Shown here piece by piece: positions 16,251-24,385 of a DNA stretch of 28,524 nt. Position 1 is the first letter of the stretch, and each line of letters begins with the position of its first letter. This DNA is from a virus: positions 1 through 28,524 of the IMG/VR virus record IMGVR_UViG_3300045977_000530; one strand, written 5' to 3'. The notes beneath the pieces are model-generated. The model was not told the DNA's origin and did not search any database. It saw only the letters and a program-made list of their open reading frames with translations. Position numbers and translations under genes: made by a program.

Positions 16251-17212
16251 TGAGACCGACGATTGGCTGTGGCGATATGGTGACAGTGCGAGCACTCTTG
16301 CGAGGTGTGCCTGGGGTCCACCAGGATCACTGGCACCCCAGCGAGTGCAGCCTTGTACGTCACGTACTGCCGGAGCTGGAAGAATCCCCAATTGGCGTGC
16401 CGTGGGCGTTGCTGGCGTCTGGCCTTAACCCGCTGCCTGATGCCCGTCAACTCTTCGAGGGCAAGGGCGGCAGCGGAGCGTTGCGCTCTCTCCACGAGCC
16501 GTTTGGCGATGGTGTGGTTGACATCCTGTTGAAATCGGGCTTGCTTCCCCTTGAGCAGCTTCAGCCGTCTTCGTGCAGACCTGGTGCGATGCGCTTGCAA
16601 TCCTTCCCGGCGTTCTTGATACCGCTGGCGCTTGCGGTCAACAGTCTCACCACTGTACACGGTGCCATCGGAGTCCACAGCCAGGTTCACAATGCCCAGA
16701 TCGACGCCCAGAACCCGCTCTATCCCGATGGTCTCTGGTTCCAGCACATCACAGACCACGGCAATATACCAGGCGCCTTTGAGGTACATCAGGTCCACCT
16801 CGCCCTTGCGAAAGGCCAACAAGGCGCGTTGGCGCTCACCACACTGGTAGGCAACCTGCATGCGTCCCTGCGTGGTCCACAAGGACAGCGTGGTATCGGA
16901 GCACAGGCGAAAGATGCGGTCATCGTAGGGTTGCGCGGCAGTGCGTCTGAATCTGCGCCTGGTCTTGCGATCCAGTTTGTACGCATCCGCGACCTTCGCA
17001 ATGCAGCGCACGGTCATTTGTGCGGCAAGCCCAAACTGGGCACGACAGCGCTCATAGGTCAGCTTGTGCAAGGCGAACTGTCCAAAGGTCTGCGTGTCCC
17101 ATGCCTGCCCAGCAAGCCAGGTACAGGCACGGTTCGACACCTTCAGCGTGTCCGCCAGCGTGGCGTGTTGCTCAGGAGTCGGGAGCAGTTTGAGATTGGC
17201 CACAAGTTTCAT
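16115..17212 (-). CDS. tnpB: TnpB RNA-guided endonuclease (IS605 OrfB family)
   Basis: 365 residues, normal length for TnpB. The split RuvC nuclease is complete: D171 in VLGVDLGIVNLAVDSDG, E253 in ALEELTG, and D336 in AADFNAAQNI. The zinc finger has its four cysteines, C307/C310 (CSHC) and C326/C329 (CQRC). The N-terminal domain opens with MKLVANLKLLPTPEQ, the usual opening. No frameshift or lost residue is visible, so it may be active. TnpB uses an omega RNA to cut DNA at a site next to a target-adjacent motif and so favours retention of the element. A -10-like TATACT lies at 17219-17224 (- strand) seven bases before the start. It is antisense to the late operon. Confidence 0.93.
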   Translation of the reverse strand: MKLVANLKLLPTPEQHATLADTLKVSNRACTWLAGQAWDTQTFGQFALHKLTYERCRAQFGLAAQMTVRCIAKVADAYKLDRKTRRRFRRTAAQPYDDRIFRLCSDTTLSLWTTQGRMQVAYQCGERQRALLAFRKGEVDLMYLKGAWYIAVVCDVLEPETIGIERVLGVDLGIVNLAVDSDGTVYSGETVDRKRQRYQERREGLQAHRTRSARRRLKLLKGKQARFQQDVNHTIAKRLVERAQRSAAALALEELTGIRQRVKARRQQRPRHANWGFFQLRQYVTYKAALAGVPVILVDPRHTSQECSHCHHIATANRRSQDRFSCQRCGYKTAADFNAAQNIKSRAAVNQRRVAQPRQLLLALA

Positions 17213-17218
17213 TCTTCA

Positions 17219-17247
17219 AGTATAGAATATTTTACGAGAAAGAACAA
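17219..17247 (-). promoter_or_regulatory. Weak promoter candidate for tnpB
   Basis: On the - strand TATACT (17219-17224, five of six matches to the -10 consensus) is preceded at 17 bases by TTGTTC (about 17242-17247, three of six matches to -35). The spacing is good, and the intervening DNA is AT-rich. It lies only a few bases before the tnpB ATG, so the transcript would be nearly leaderless. Confidence 0.3.
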
Positions 17248-17324
17248 GCAAACCTGTTGGCCTGCAAGGCCAACCTTTGTTTCCTCTGCCGCCTAAAGAC
17301 GGCAGTCTCCACAAAGGACTTTCT

Positions 17325-17597
17325 ATGAACGTGCGCTTTTTCCACGCCGATCACCTGCTGCTCACCCTGACGGACCTGCCGCGTGAGGCGCCGGAGCTGG
17401 CGCGGCTCCCGGGACGCGGGGAACAGTTCGCCCTGGCCGATCCCCTCACCGGGACGCGGCGGCGCTATACGGTGATCCAGGTCGAGTGCCTGTACGGCAT
17501 GGACCCGGCACGGGGGCGGCTTGGGCTCACCGGCATCGACATCTATGTGACGATGATCGTGGCGGAGCGCTACGCGGAAAATCCCATTCACGACTAG
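17325..17597 (+). CDS. Hypothetical tail-tip gene, 90 residues
   Basis: Starts at ATG 17325 with AAAGGAC at 17313-17319; the frame is open further upstream into the TnpB element, but that part is unlikely to be native. The product (MNVRFFHADHLLLTLTDLP...) is a compact alpha/beta sequence ending in VTMIVAERYAENPIHD. I do not recognise a family. The TnpB element lies just before its ribosome site, so its translation signals appear intact, but transcription from upstream must pass through the element. It stands between DUF2460-like and gpL-like tip genes. Confidence 0.65.
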   Translation: MNVRFFHADHLLLTLTDLPREAPELARLPGRGEQFALADPLTGTRRRYTVIQVECLYGMDPARGRLGLTGIDIYVTMIVAERYAENPIHD

Positions 17598-17610
17598 GAG
17601 AGCGCCCCCG

Positions 17611-18111
17611 ATGAAAATCTTTTCCACTGCCTTCCTCGACCACCTGACGCGGGTGTATGGGGCCGGGGTGTGGGTGCAAGGGGCCGTGGTGCATCATGAG
17701 GAGGGCAACGATTACTGGGTGAACCATAACGAGCCGGTGGTGTTTGGCGGCCACACCTACGCCCCGGTCAACATGGCCTGGGAAGGCGTCGAGCAGAGTT
17801 CCGCCATGGCCCTGCCTGGGATCGAGGTCACCGTCGGCAACATTGCCGGCCAGGCGGAAGCCTACGTCGATCGGATCAGTCTCCTCGGCAAGGCCATCGA
17901 CTTGCAGATTTTCCATCTGGACCTGCTGGCGGCGCCCACGGAGTACGACAGTATCACCCTGCAAGTGCAGCACATCGCCATCTCCAGCACGCATCTCACG
18001 GTGCATTGCGGCTTTAACCTGGGACTCCAGGAAAGTTTCCCGAAGTTTGTCATCACCAAGGCGGAATTTCCCGGCAACAGTGATGCCATCCGGCATATCA
18101 CGGTCGTCTAA
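17611..18111 (+). CDS. Minor tail protein L-like / DUF1833-like tip protein
   Basis: 166 residues, ATG 17611 after TAGGAGAG. The pattern follows gpL/DUF1833-type tail-tip proteins: an N-terminal helix, then EPVVFGGHTYAPVNMAWEGV, the IEVTVGNIAGQAEAYVD block, a long beta segment and a closing FPKFVITKAEFPG, where the P-x-x-x-x-T(K/R)-x-EFPG phrase is typical. These proteins form part of the ring at the tail tip, near the host-specificity protein and the peptidase. It has one Cys in the C-terminal part (C137) rather than the cluster seen in lambda gpL, so an Fe-S cluster is not supported. Confidence 0.7.
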   Translation: MKIFSTAFLDHLTRVYGAGVWVQGAVVHHEEGNDYWVNHNEPVVFGGHTYAPVNMAWEGVEQSSAMALPGIEVTVGNIAGQAEAYVDRISLLGKAIDLQIFHLDLLAAPTEYDSITLQVQHIAISSTHLTVHCGFNLGLQESFPKFVITKAEFPGNSDAIRHITVV

Positions 18112-18124
18112 CACGGGGGCGCAG

Positions 18125-18508
18125 GTGCTCGACATCAGCCGACTGGAACTCGCGGCGCAGACGCTGTTCGGGACGCCCTGGGTGGACGGCAGCCTTGATG
18201 TGCGCGTGGGGCTCGACTGCTGGGGCTTTGTCTGGCACCTCTACGAGGCTTGCGGGGTGATGCTGCCCCGCGATCCGTTTGCTGCCAGGCCGCTCTTTGC
18301 CCTGGTCACGGCTCCGGGAGCGCCCGGCGATATCCTGCGCTTCTGGGCGCCCGGAGCGCCCCGCGAGCATCTGGGGGTGCGGCTGCCTGGGCTGCGCTTT
18401 GCCGACTGTAACCGGCACGTCGGCGGGGTGGCGATTCACGATCTGCGCCTGGCGCTCTGGCAACGCTGCCTGACCGACGTGTCGCACTATCACGGAGCCG
18501 ACGCATGA
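18125..18508 (+). CDS. NlpC/P60-type peptidase, tail tip (gpK-like)
   Basis: 127 residues from GTG 18125; the open frame extends upstream over the previous gene, but those residues are a shadow. It is a small cysteine peptidase of the NlpC/P60 type: the nucleophile C32 lies in GLDCWGFVWHLYEACGV, the GDILRFW segment (68-74) precedes the expected His, H82 in REHLGVRL, and a third polar residue could be H98 in CNRHVGG. The family cuts peptide cross-links in peptidoglycan, and tail-tip members help DNA cross the wall. The gene is coupled to gpJ by ATGA (18505-18508). It lacks the extra metalloprotease domain present in lambda gpK. Confidence 0.82.
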   Translation: MLDISRLELAAQTLFGTPWVDGSLDVRVGLDCWGFVWHLYEACGVMLPRDPFAARPLFALVTAPGAPGDILRFWAPGAPREHLGVRLPGLRFADCNRHVGGVAIHDLRLALWQRCLTDVSHYHGADA

Positions 18509-21500
18509 ACCTGCGGTTTTACGGCTTTGGCGGACCACGCACCATCCAGTGCTACAATCCTGCCGCCCAGACCCTGGGGCACATCCTCGGGCCACACGCC
18601 GAGGCCGTCGCCCTGGTGCGCTGTAATGGGCAGGCGCTCGTGGCCTGGGAGACCTATGTCCCTCAGGCCGCCGATGAGCTGGAAATCTGGTTGCGTCCGG
18701 GCTGGGCCACGCCCATCATTGCCGGCATGGCGCTCACCTGGGGGGCGCTGGCGACCCAGGTGGCGCTGGCGGCGGTCATGTTCGGCATCAGTTACGGCCT
18801 CAGTCTGCTGCTGGCCAATCGGCCCGATCCGACCCGCGAGCAGAACGCCTCGCAGACCTTCGGCATTGCCGGGCTGTCCAATACCACGGCCCTGGGGACG
18901 CCCAAGTTCGTCGTCTATGGCACGCGCCGCGTCTTTGGGCATCTGATCAGCTCGTATGTCTCGCTCGAAGGGCCACCGCCGAAAGAGGCCGGGGGGTATC
19001 GCCCCTATGTGCCGCCCCCGGTCATCTACGAGCCCCCACCGACGGGCGAAGGCGGGGGGTTCAGGCAGGCGACGCCCCGGGCCGCCGAGCTGCCTGGGGG
19101 CGGCTTCTATGGCACCGGGATGAGCTTTAGCGCCACGTACTACATGGGGGAGGGGGAGGTCCAGTCGCTCAAGAAAATCGAGATTAACGAAATCCCCATC
19201 GCCAATTATGCCCATACGCACTTCGAGGTCCGCCGCGGGACGGCGGAGCAGACCAGTACCCAGGGCTCCGCGACCCAGGTGTATCAGGACGGGCGCGAAC
19301 TGAGCCGGGGGCTGCCGGTCATCTATCAGACCAAAGGCGACCAGATCAATGATGTCCGCTTGCTGTTTGCCGTGCCGTTCCTGCAATACATTCGCGGGCG
19401 CGATCAGGACGTGCGCGTCGAGGGCGGCTCGATCACCATTCGCGTTGAACGCAAAACGGTTGCCGCCCGCACCTGGTCACGCATCAACGTCACCCCGTCC
19501 ACGGGGGCGGACAAGGGCAATGGGGTCATCCGGGCCAATACCCAGGGGAGTTTTTTCTGGTCCCTGCGTCTGACCATGCCGGCCAAAGCCCGCTGGCAAA
19601 TTCGCCTTACCGCCATCGAAGTCATCAACGAAAACAATGCCTCGGCCAGCCTGTTTAACGTCGTCGAGACGGATAGCCGCCCCGGCGCGCCCCTCACCTA
19701 CCCCAACAGCGCCGTGCTGACCATCTACGGCATCGCCTCGAAGCAGATTACCAGCCTGGAAGGGATGCAAGTCTCCGCCATGATGGAGGGCCGCAAGGTC
19801 TGGGTGTGGAACGGCGTCGTCGACCGCAAGCAGTTTAGCCGCAATCGGGTGTGGATCGTGCGCGACATCCTGACCGACCCTCGCGTCGGCATGGGGCATC
19901 GGATTCCCGCCAGCCTGTGGGACCAGCAAGCGGCCCTCGACGCCGCCACCTACTACGCCGGCGAGATTGGCAAGGAGCCCCGGGATTACTGCGATATCGT
20001 CATCAATCAGCGGCGTCCGGCCTGGGACTGGGTGAAAGACCTGCTCACCGAGGGCAATGCGGCGCTCTATCCCTCCCGGGGCCTGCTCAAATACGTCATT
20101 GACCGTCCCCGCAGTCCGGTCACGGCCTACCTCGGGCCGGGCAATCTGGTGGCCGAGTCGCAGACCAGCACCATTGGCGCCACCGGCCCGCCACCCAATA
20201 CGGTCCGGGGGGAGTTTGCTGACGCGGCGCAGAATTACCGGCTCGCCTTGATCGAGGTCGTGGCCAGCGATATCGGCAGTGAACTCCTCAACGAGCAGAC
20301 CACCTCGCTCAAAACCGTGACGCGGGAGAGCCAGGCCATTCGCGTCCTGGCCTATGGCCTCAAAAAGACCCGCCTGGCCCTCCGGCGCTATAGCTGGAAG
20401 AGTCCCCTGGCCGCCTTGCCCTCGGAGCCCTTTGATGTGGTGCGCCTGGGCTACCACACGCCAGCACGGCGGCACGGCTATAGTGGCTACCTCCAGGCCG
20501 GATCGACCGCGCTCCTGCTGGTCTTGGACCAGGCCGTGCCCCTGGTCGCGGGGACCACCTATGAGGTCCTGGTCAATATCCAGCGCCTGAATCTCCCGCT
20601 GGTGCGCACCTTTATCGCCACCGCGACGCGGGCGCAGGTGACCATCGCCATTGCCCCGGCACTGGGCGCCGTGCCCGAGCCGGGCGATCTCTATGGCATC
20701 GGGGTCCTGGGCGCGGCCATGGTGACCGTCCTGCTCGATCACGTCGCCATGGACGAGACGGCGACCACCCTGACGCTGGCCGGGGCCGAATATCGCCCCG
20801 ACATCTATGACACCGCCGGGACCGGCGTGCTGCCGCAGACGCAGACCGCCTTTCATGACTTCCCGGCCCTGTATGCCGAGGACATCACGACGCGCTATCA
20901 CGCCTCCTATCGCAGTACGCCGGTGAGTGGGCAGCGTGAGGCGACCGACCCGTGGCCGGGAGCGCAGCTCTACCGCTCGCAGGACCCGGTGGATGAGGAC
21001 TATCTCCTCGATACGCAGGGCGCGCCGCTGCCCTGTATGGGCACGGCCCTCACGGCGCTTCCGGCCGCGCCGGCGCAGACCACCGACTTCGTGAGTACGG
21101 TGGACGTGACGGTGAGCGGCGGCATCCTGACCAGTATCACGCCGGGCGAGTTGCAGATGGGCTTTAACGCGCTGCTCCTGGGCACGGAACTGCTCAATTT
21201 TCGCATTGCCGAGGATCTGGGCGGTGACACGTATCGCCTGCGCCAGTTGCGCCGGGGGCGCCGCGGCACCGAGGTGCAGGTCGGCACGCATCAGAGCGGG
21301 GAGCGCTGCCTGCTGATCGGCACGGGGGTGTTTACCCGCGACATGCTGGCGCAGGAGCGCAGCCGCACGCGCAACTGGAAAAGCCCCACCATCGGGGAGG
21401 ACGTGACGCAGGTGGCGCCGGCGCCGTATGCCGCGCCGTCCCTGAATCTGGTGCCGTGGACGGTGGGCAGTGCGCGGGGCGTGCAGCTCAGTGATGGGAC

Positions 21501-21819
21501 CTGGCGCCTGAGTTGGCGCGGGCGCGCACGCTTCTGGGGCGAGTGGGTGGACGGAGAAGAGGCCACGCCCGACGCGGATTTTGTCCATTACCTGCTGACG
21601 ATCTACCAGGACGCCACGCGGGCGCAGGTGGTGCATCAGGTGGCACTGGGGCAGGGGCTGGCGTACCAGACCCCGGCGACGTTCATGTATAGCGCCGCCC
21701 AGCAGCAGAGCGATTTTGGGAGCGTGCAGACGACGCTGTACTGGGACTGCGTGCAGGTCGGTCTGGATGGGACGAGTGCGCCGCTGCTCCTCGTCTCTCA
21801 AGCCGGAGAAGGGACTTAG
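18505..21819 (+). CDS. Host-specificity / tail tip attachment protein (gpJ-like, with gpI-like N-terminus)
   Basis: 1104 residues forming the tail tip that contacts the host. Residues 1-66 look like a small beta-grasp part (VRCNGQALVAWETYV, then WLRPG) and residues 68-103 are hydrophobic, as in gpI-type assembly proteins. The gpJ body follows from about 112 (NASQTFGIAGLSNTTALGTP, then FVVYGTRRVFG) and includes NDVRLLFAVPFLQY, a WSLRLTMPAKARWQIRLTAI-type region, VYNGVVDRK-like WNGVVDRKQFSRN, and WVKDLLTEGNAALYPSRG. In lambda, I and J are separate genes, so this is a fusion arrangement. The C-terminus (LYWDCVQVGLDG) looks natural. Coupled to the NlpC/P60 gene by ATGA. Confidence 0.9.
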   Translation: MNLRFYGFGGPRTIQCYNPAAQTLGHILGPHAEAVALVRCNGQALVAWETYVPQAADELEIWLRPGWATPIIAGMALTWGALATQVALAAVMFGISYGLSLLLANRPDPTREQNASQTFGIAGLSNTTALGTPKFVVYGTRRVFGHLISSYVSLEGPPPKEAGGYRPYVPPPVIYEPPPTGEGGGFRQATPRAAELPGGGFYGTGMSFSATYYMGEGEVQSLKKIEINEIPIANYAHTHFEVRRGTAEQTSTQGSATQVYQDGRELSRGLPVIYQTKGDQINDVRLLFAVPFLQYIRGRDQDVRVEGGSITIRVERKTVAARTWSRINVTPSTGADKGNGVIRANTQGSFFWSLRLTMPAKARWQIRLTAIEVINENNASASLFNVVETDSRPGAPLTYPNSAVLTIYGIASKQITSLEGMQVSAMMEGRKVWVWNGVVDRKQFSRNRVWIVRDILTDPRVGMGHRIPASLWDQQAALDAATYYAGEIGKEPRDYCDIVINQRRPAWDWVKDLLTEGNAALYPSRGLLKYVIDRPRSPVTAYLGPGNLVAESQTSTIGATGPPPNTVRGEFADAAQNYRLALIEVVASDIGSELLNEQTTSLKTVTRESQAIRVLAYGLKKTRLALRRYSWKSPLAALPSEPFDVVRLGYHTPARRHGYSGYLQAGSTALLLVLDQAVPLVAGTTYEVLVNIQRLNLPLVRTFIATATRAQVTIAIAPALGAVPEPGDLYGIGVLGAAMVTVLLDHVAMDETATTLTLAGAEYRPDIYDTAGTGVLPQTQTAFHDFPALYAEDITTRYHASYRSTPVSGQREATDPWPGAQLYRSQDPVDEDYLLDTQGAPLPCMGTALTALPAAPAQTTDFVSTVDVTVSGGILTSITPGELQMGFNALLLGTELLNFRIAEDLGGDTYRLRQLRRGRRGTEVQVGTHQSGERCLLIGTGVFTRDMLAQERSRTRNWKSPTIGEDVTQVAPAPYAAPSLNLVPWTVGSARGVQLSDGTWRLSWRGRARFWGEWVDGEEATPDADFVHYLLTIYQDATRAQVVHQVALGQGLAYQTPATFMYSAAQQQSDFGSVQTTLYWDCVQVGLDGTSAPLLLVSQAGEGT

Positions 21820-21820
21820 T

Positions 21821-22003
21821 CTAGATGTTTCCACGTGCTACGGTGGACAATGAGACAAATTTGATCGGTCGCATCTGGCGGACAAATTGTCCGTAGCCTG
21901 TCTTTGAGTCGAGGGCTCCTGTCCAGAGCCAACAAGCCTGGGGATCATCGCGATGTGTGACATGGCTCCAAAAGCGATCAGCAAGCAAACGTGGGCGCGG
22001 CAT
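21821..22003 (-). pseudogene. Decayed HNH_3-type homing endonuclease fragment
   Basis: On the - strand from an ATG at 22003: MPRPRLLADRFWSHV, then CWLWTGALDSKTGYGQF. This is the N-terminal FWxxV...CWxWTGA...GYGxF signature of phage HNH_3 endonucleases. The expected next block (AHRVAWEL) appears in another frame, reading VHRSTWKHL near 21827-21853, so there has been at least one frameshift. The catalytic HNH part is absent because the fragment ends at the gpJ stop. It cannot be active. It is antisense to the late operon, like the other two nuclease genes. Confidence 0.65.
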
Positions 22004-22112
22004 GCTCAACCTCCTGATGTTGAGAAAGGTTCCTGAGTGTGTGTGTAGCAACCTTGTCAGGAAGCAAGGCTTTCATGACTTCTGATCAGGAAATCACTAG
22101 CTACACGAATGA

Positions 22113-22140
22113 ACAGTATAACTATAACAGTATAACTATA
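22113..22140 (+). repeat. Perfect 14-bp tandem repeat, two copies
   Basis: The unit ACAGTATAACTATA occurs at 22113-22126 and again at 22127-22140 with no mismatch. It is very AT-rich and abuts the hairpin at 22139-22166. It could be a binding site or simply a slippage duplication. Confidence 0.9.
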
Positions 22141-22166
22141 AAAGACTCTCAGAAGACAGTCTTTTA
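22139..22166 (+). terminator. Perfect 9-bp hairpin, possible terminator or structured RNA
   Basis: TAAAAGACT (22139-22147) pairs exactly with AGTCTTTTA (22158-22166) around a ten-base loop. The A- and T-rich arms give it an A-run on one side and a T-run on the other, the shape of a weak bidirectional terminator. The stem has only three GC pairs. If it acts on the + strand it would reduce read-through into the fibre gene. Confidence 0.4.
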
Positions 22167-22253
22167 TCGAAGGGTGGTGATTGCGGGTGCCAGTTTCAGA
22201 ATTTAGAAGTATAGAAAGTATGGATATAGGATCACTCGGCAAAAGAGACTATA

Positions 22254-24347
22254 TTTAACGATGCGATCAATAACCTGTCTCGGGGCATTTCGGGCTACCT
22301 GGCCATTCCCCTGGGCGGACTCAGCACGCTCGACCTCGCCAGTGACACCGAGGACTTGAGCCTCTACGCGGTGTTGCGCTTTACCGGCGTGTTGACGGCG
22401 CCCTGTATCGTCACCGCGCCGTCGCGGGCGCGGGTCTATATTCTCGACAACCAGACCACCGGGGCCTTCGATGTGACCTTCAAAACCTCCAGCGGGGCGG
22501 GCGTGACGCTGCCTCAGGGCACGCGAGCGCTGTACTACTCCGATAGCACGGAGGTCTACGTCGTCGCCGGGGCCGGGGCCGGAGGCAGTGGGCTGGTCGT
22601 GGCCAGCGCCAGCGGCACCTGGAATTGGGACACGGCGACATCGGGCGCCCCAGCCAGTGGCCGTCTGGCCATCAATACTGCAGGGGTCACGGCGGCCACC
22701 GAACTCCGGGCGCATATCGTCGGCAGTGATGGCGTGGACCGGGAAACGCTGTACCGCTCGCTGGCCTCGCAGGACGAACTGTACCTGCAAGACCAGACGA
22801 CCAGTGCGAATACCGTGCGCTATCGGCTGACCGCCGCTGGGAGCGATCAGGGCGTGTGGTGGTCGTTCCCGGTCGTCTGGGTGGCGAACAGCGGCGTGGC
22901 CTTTGCCCTCAACCAGCCGATCACCGTGGTGTTCAGTCTCTCGACCAGCCTGCCCCGGGCGACGACGACGCAGGCGGGGATTACCGTGCTGGCCGACAAT
23001 GCGCTCGCCATCGCCGGGCTCGACGACACCACCGCCATTACCCCCGTCAGTCTGCAGGCCAAATGGGCCACGCTGCCCCCGCTGCCCGTGCAGGCCACGA
23101 CCAGCGTGGCCGGGATCGCGCCGCTTGCCACCACGACCGAGGGCGCGACGGGCACTGACAATACCAAGATCATGACGCCGCTCACCGTGCAAGCCAAGAT
23201 CAACGCCATCCCCCTGGCCACCGAAAGCGTCGTCGGGCTCTCGGAGCGGGCCACCACGCAGGAAAGCATTGATGGCGTCGATACCACGCGCTTTGTCACG
23301 CCCGCGGCGCTGCAAGCCAAGATCAACACCCTCCCTGGCGCCCCCCTGAGTGGCACGCCCCTCAGCCTGGCGCGGTACGCCGCCTCTGGCACGGCGCTGG
23401 AGACGGCGCCCGGCGTGCTCACCAGCAGTAGCGGCACGCTCAGCGTGGGGGCGGCGGCGGCCCCGACGGACGTCATGTTGACGGTGCAGAGCGCCGTCAA
23501 TCTCGCCACGACCAAACTCCTGGCGATGACCACGAGCACGTCCAATCTGGGCACGGCGCAGACCCTGCTGCGGCGCAGCAGCGGCGACATGATCGACCAT
23601 TTTGGGGTGGGACTCAATTTTGCCATTGAAGATACCGCGGCCGTCGAAAACTTGCTGGGCCAGGTCGGGATGAAGCGCCAGGGGGCCGACAATAGCGGCC
23701 GCCTGATGATCCGCACGGCAAACGCCGGGACGCTGCCGGCGGCCACCGGCCCGGGCGCCCTCGCCGTCGATCCCGTCGGCAACGTCAGCGTCAACAGCGA
23801 CCTCCTGGCCTCGGGCGGCGCCAACCTGCTGGGGCTCGGCCCCGCCACCGCCCCGACGAGTAGTGTGGCCGATACGGTGCTGCTCTATGCGGCCGATCGC
23901 GGGGCCACCGCCGGCAAGGGCAGTCTGCACGTGCGCACGGAAGATGGCACCAGTCATGTGCTGGGCGACCTCAGCGGCATTGGCACGACGCTCACGGCCA
24001 CGCTGGGCAGTGGCGCTTCATACAGAACGCTGACCGTCAACGGCTCGCTGCTCACGGTAGGGCAGTCCTCGGTGCAAGAGCGGGCGCAAGCCCTCATCGC
24101 CTCGTCGTTCGTCGTGTCCACGGACGCGACCCGCACGGCACGGGTGACGCTCTCGGTGTACGATGCGACCGCCGCACGGGAAGGCGTGCGCATCGAAACC
24201 TCAGGCACAGCCCCCATGCTGGGGTTTTTTGGGCAGCCGGCCGTCGTCCGCCAGACGCTTGCGGCCGCGGCGACGGATGCCACGACCACCCAGGCGCTGG
24301 CGAATAGTCTGCGCACAGCGCTGATCAATCTCGGGCTGGGGGCCTAG
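22254..24347 (+). CDS. Tail fibre protein, 5' end missing
   Basis: The coding sense is clear from about 22254 (FNDAINNLSRGISGYLAIPL...), but the frame is closed by TAG at 22227-22229 and contains no ATG or GTG before the TTG at 22356, which has no proper ribosome site and would remove a plausible part of the protein. The N-terminal codons thus appear lost. The body has a beta-rich first domain, three copies of a ~36-residue fibre repeat (22959-23324: T-x-x-x-GI, DNT-x-x-x-TP, LQAK), and a long trimer-type beta region ending LRTALINLGLGA. It would bind host surface structures. Whether it is still made is uncertain; translation from TTG 22356 would give 663 residues. Confidence 0.8.
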   Translation, partial: FNDAINNLSRGISGYLAIPLGGLSTLDLASDTEDLSLYAVLRFTGVLTAPCIVTAPSRARVYILDNQTTGAFDVTFKTSSGAGVTLPQGTRALYYSDSTEVYVVAGAGAGGSGLVVASASGTWNWDTATSGAPASGRLAINTAGVTAATELRAHIVGSDGVDRETLYRSLASQDELYLQDQTTSANTVRYRLTAAGSDQGVWWSFPVVWVANSGVAFALNQPITVVFSLSTSLPRATTTQAGITVLADNALAIAGLDDTTAITPVSLQAKWATLPPLPVQATTSVAGIAPLATTTEGATGTDNTKIMTPLTVQAKINAIPLATESVVGLSERATTQESIDGVDTTRFVTPAALQAKINTLPGAPLSGTPLSLARYAASGTALETAPGVLTSSSGTLSVGAAAAPTDVMLTVQSAVNLATTKLLAMTTSTSNLGTAQTLLRRSSGDMIDHFGVGLNFAIEDTAAVENLLGQVGMKRQGADNSGRLMIRTANAGTLPAATGPGALAVDPVGNVSVNSDLLASGGANLLGLGPATAPTSSVADTVLLYAADRGATAGKGSLHVRTEDGTSHVLGDLSGIGTTLTATLGSGASYRTLTVNGSLLTVGQSSVQERAQALIASSFVVSTDATRTARVTLSVYDATAAREGVRIETSGTAPMLGFFGQPAVVRQTLAAAATDATTTQALANSLRTALINLGLGA
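22959..23324 (+). repeat. Three tail-fibre repeats within the fibre gene
   Basis: Copies begin at 22959, 23094 and 23217. Each encodes about 36 residues following the pattern A-T-x-x-x-x-GI/L, then A-x-x-x-x-x-x-G-x-D-x-T, then TP-x-x-LQAK(W/I). The pattern is that of phage_fiber_2-type repeats, which form short trimeric shaft units. Copies 2 and 3 are the closest. Confidence 0.8.
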
Positions 24348-24385
24348 CACGATGCGAGAGATACGTCTTTGAAAGGACATTCATT

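Larger units (their letters stand above)
16076..17310 (-). mobile_element. IS200/IS605-type element carrying only tnpB
   Basis: About 1.2 kb inserted between two tail-tip genes in the opposite orientation to the operon. The tnpB frame is flanked by hairpins on both sides. The 3' (right-end) side has hairpins at 16083-16102, 16110-16123 and 16125-16140. The 5' (left-end) side has a 6-bp stem at 17286-17305 and a perfect 8-bp stem at 17256-17274. The outermost hairpins of both ends carry the same loop core CCTAAAG on the + strand, which suggests recognised ends. No tnpA transposase is present, so mobility would depend on one elsewhere. Exact ends and target site cannot be fixed without an empty-site relative. 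Confidence 0.75.
22004..22253. other. AT-rich patch without a gene, between HNH remnant and tail fibre
   Basis: This stretch is much poorer in G+C than its surroundings (19 of 60 bases over 22081-22140 by hand count). It has short stops in all frames and no credible gene; a 61-codon frame on the - strand is not convincing. It holds a tandem 14-base repeat and a 9-bp hairpin, listed separately. It ends abruptly near 22254, where GC-rich fibre coding begins. It looks like inserted DNA associated with the HNH fragment. Confidence 0.6.

Noticed and set aside
16250-17296. A 348-codon + strand frame across the TnpB gene
   Set aside because: It is the complement of tnpB, which has all catalytic residues on the other strand.
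19477-21834. A 785-codon open frame on the - strand
   Set aside because: It is antisense to the well-supported gpJ gene and its product is Arg/Gly/His-rich with no fold, typical of a shadow frame in GC-rich coding DNA. The same holds for long - strand frames over 416-1258, 5449-6360, 8130-9194 and 14247-15632.
22057-22242. A 61-codon frame on the - strand in the AT-rich patch
   Set aside because: No ribosome site, no recognisable sequence, and it crosses the tandem repeat and hairpin.
22219-22257. ATG 22219 as the tail-fibre start through a -1 frameshift
   Set aside because: The 0-frame codons TAT ATT TAA do not form a slippery heptamer and there is no ribosome site before the ATG.
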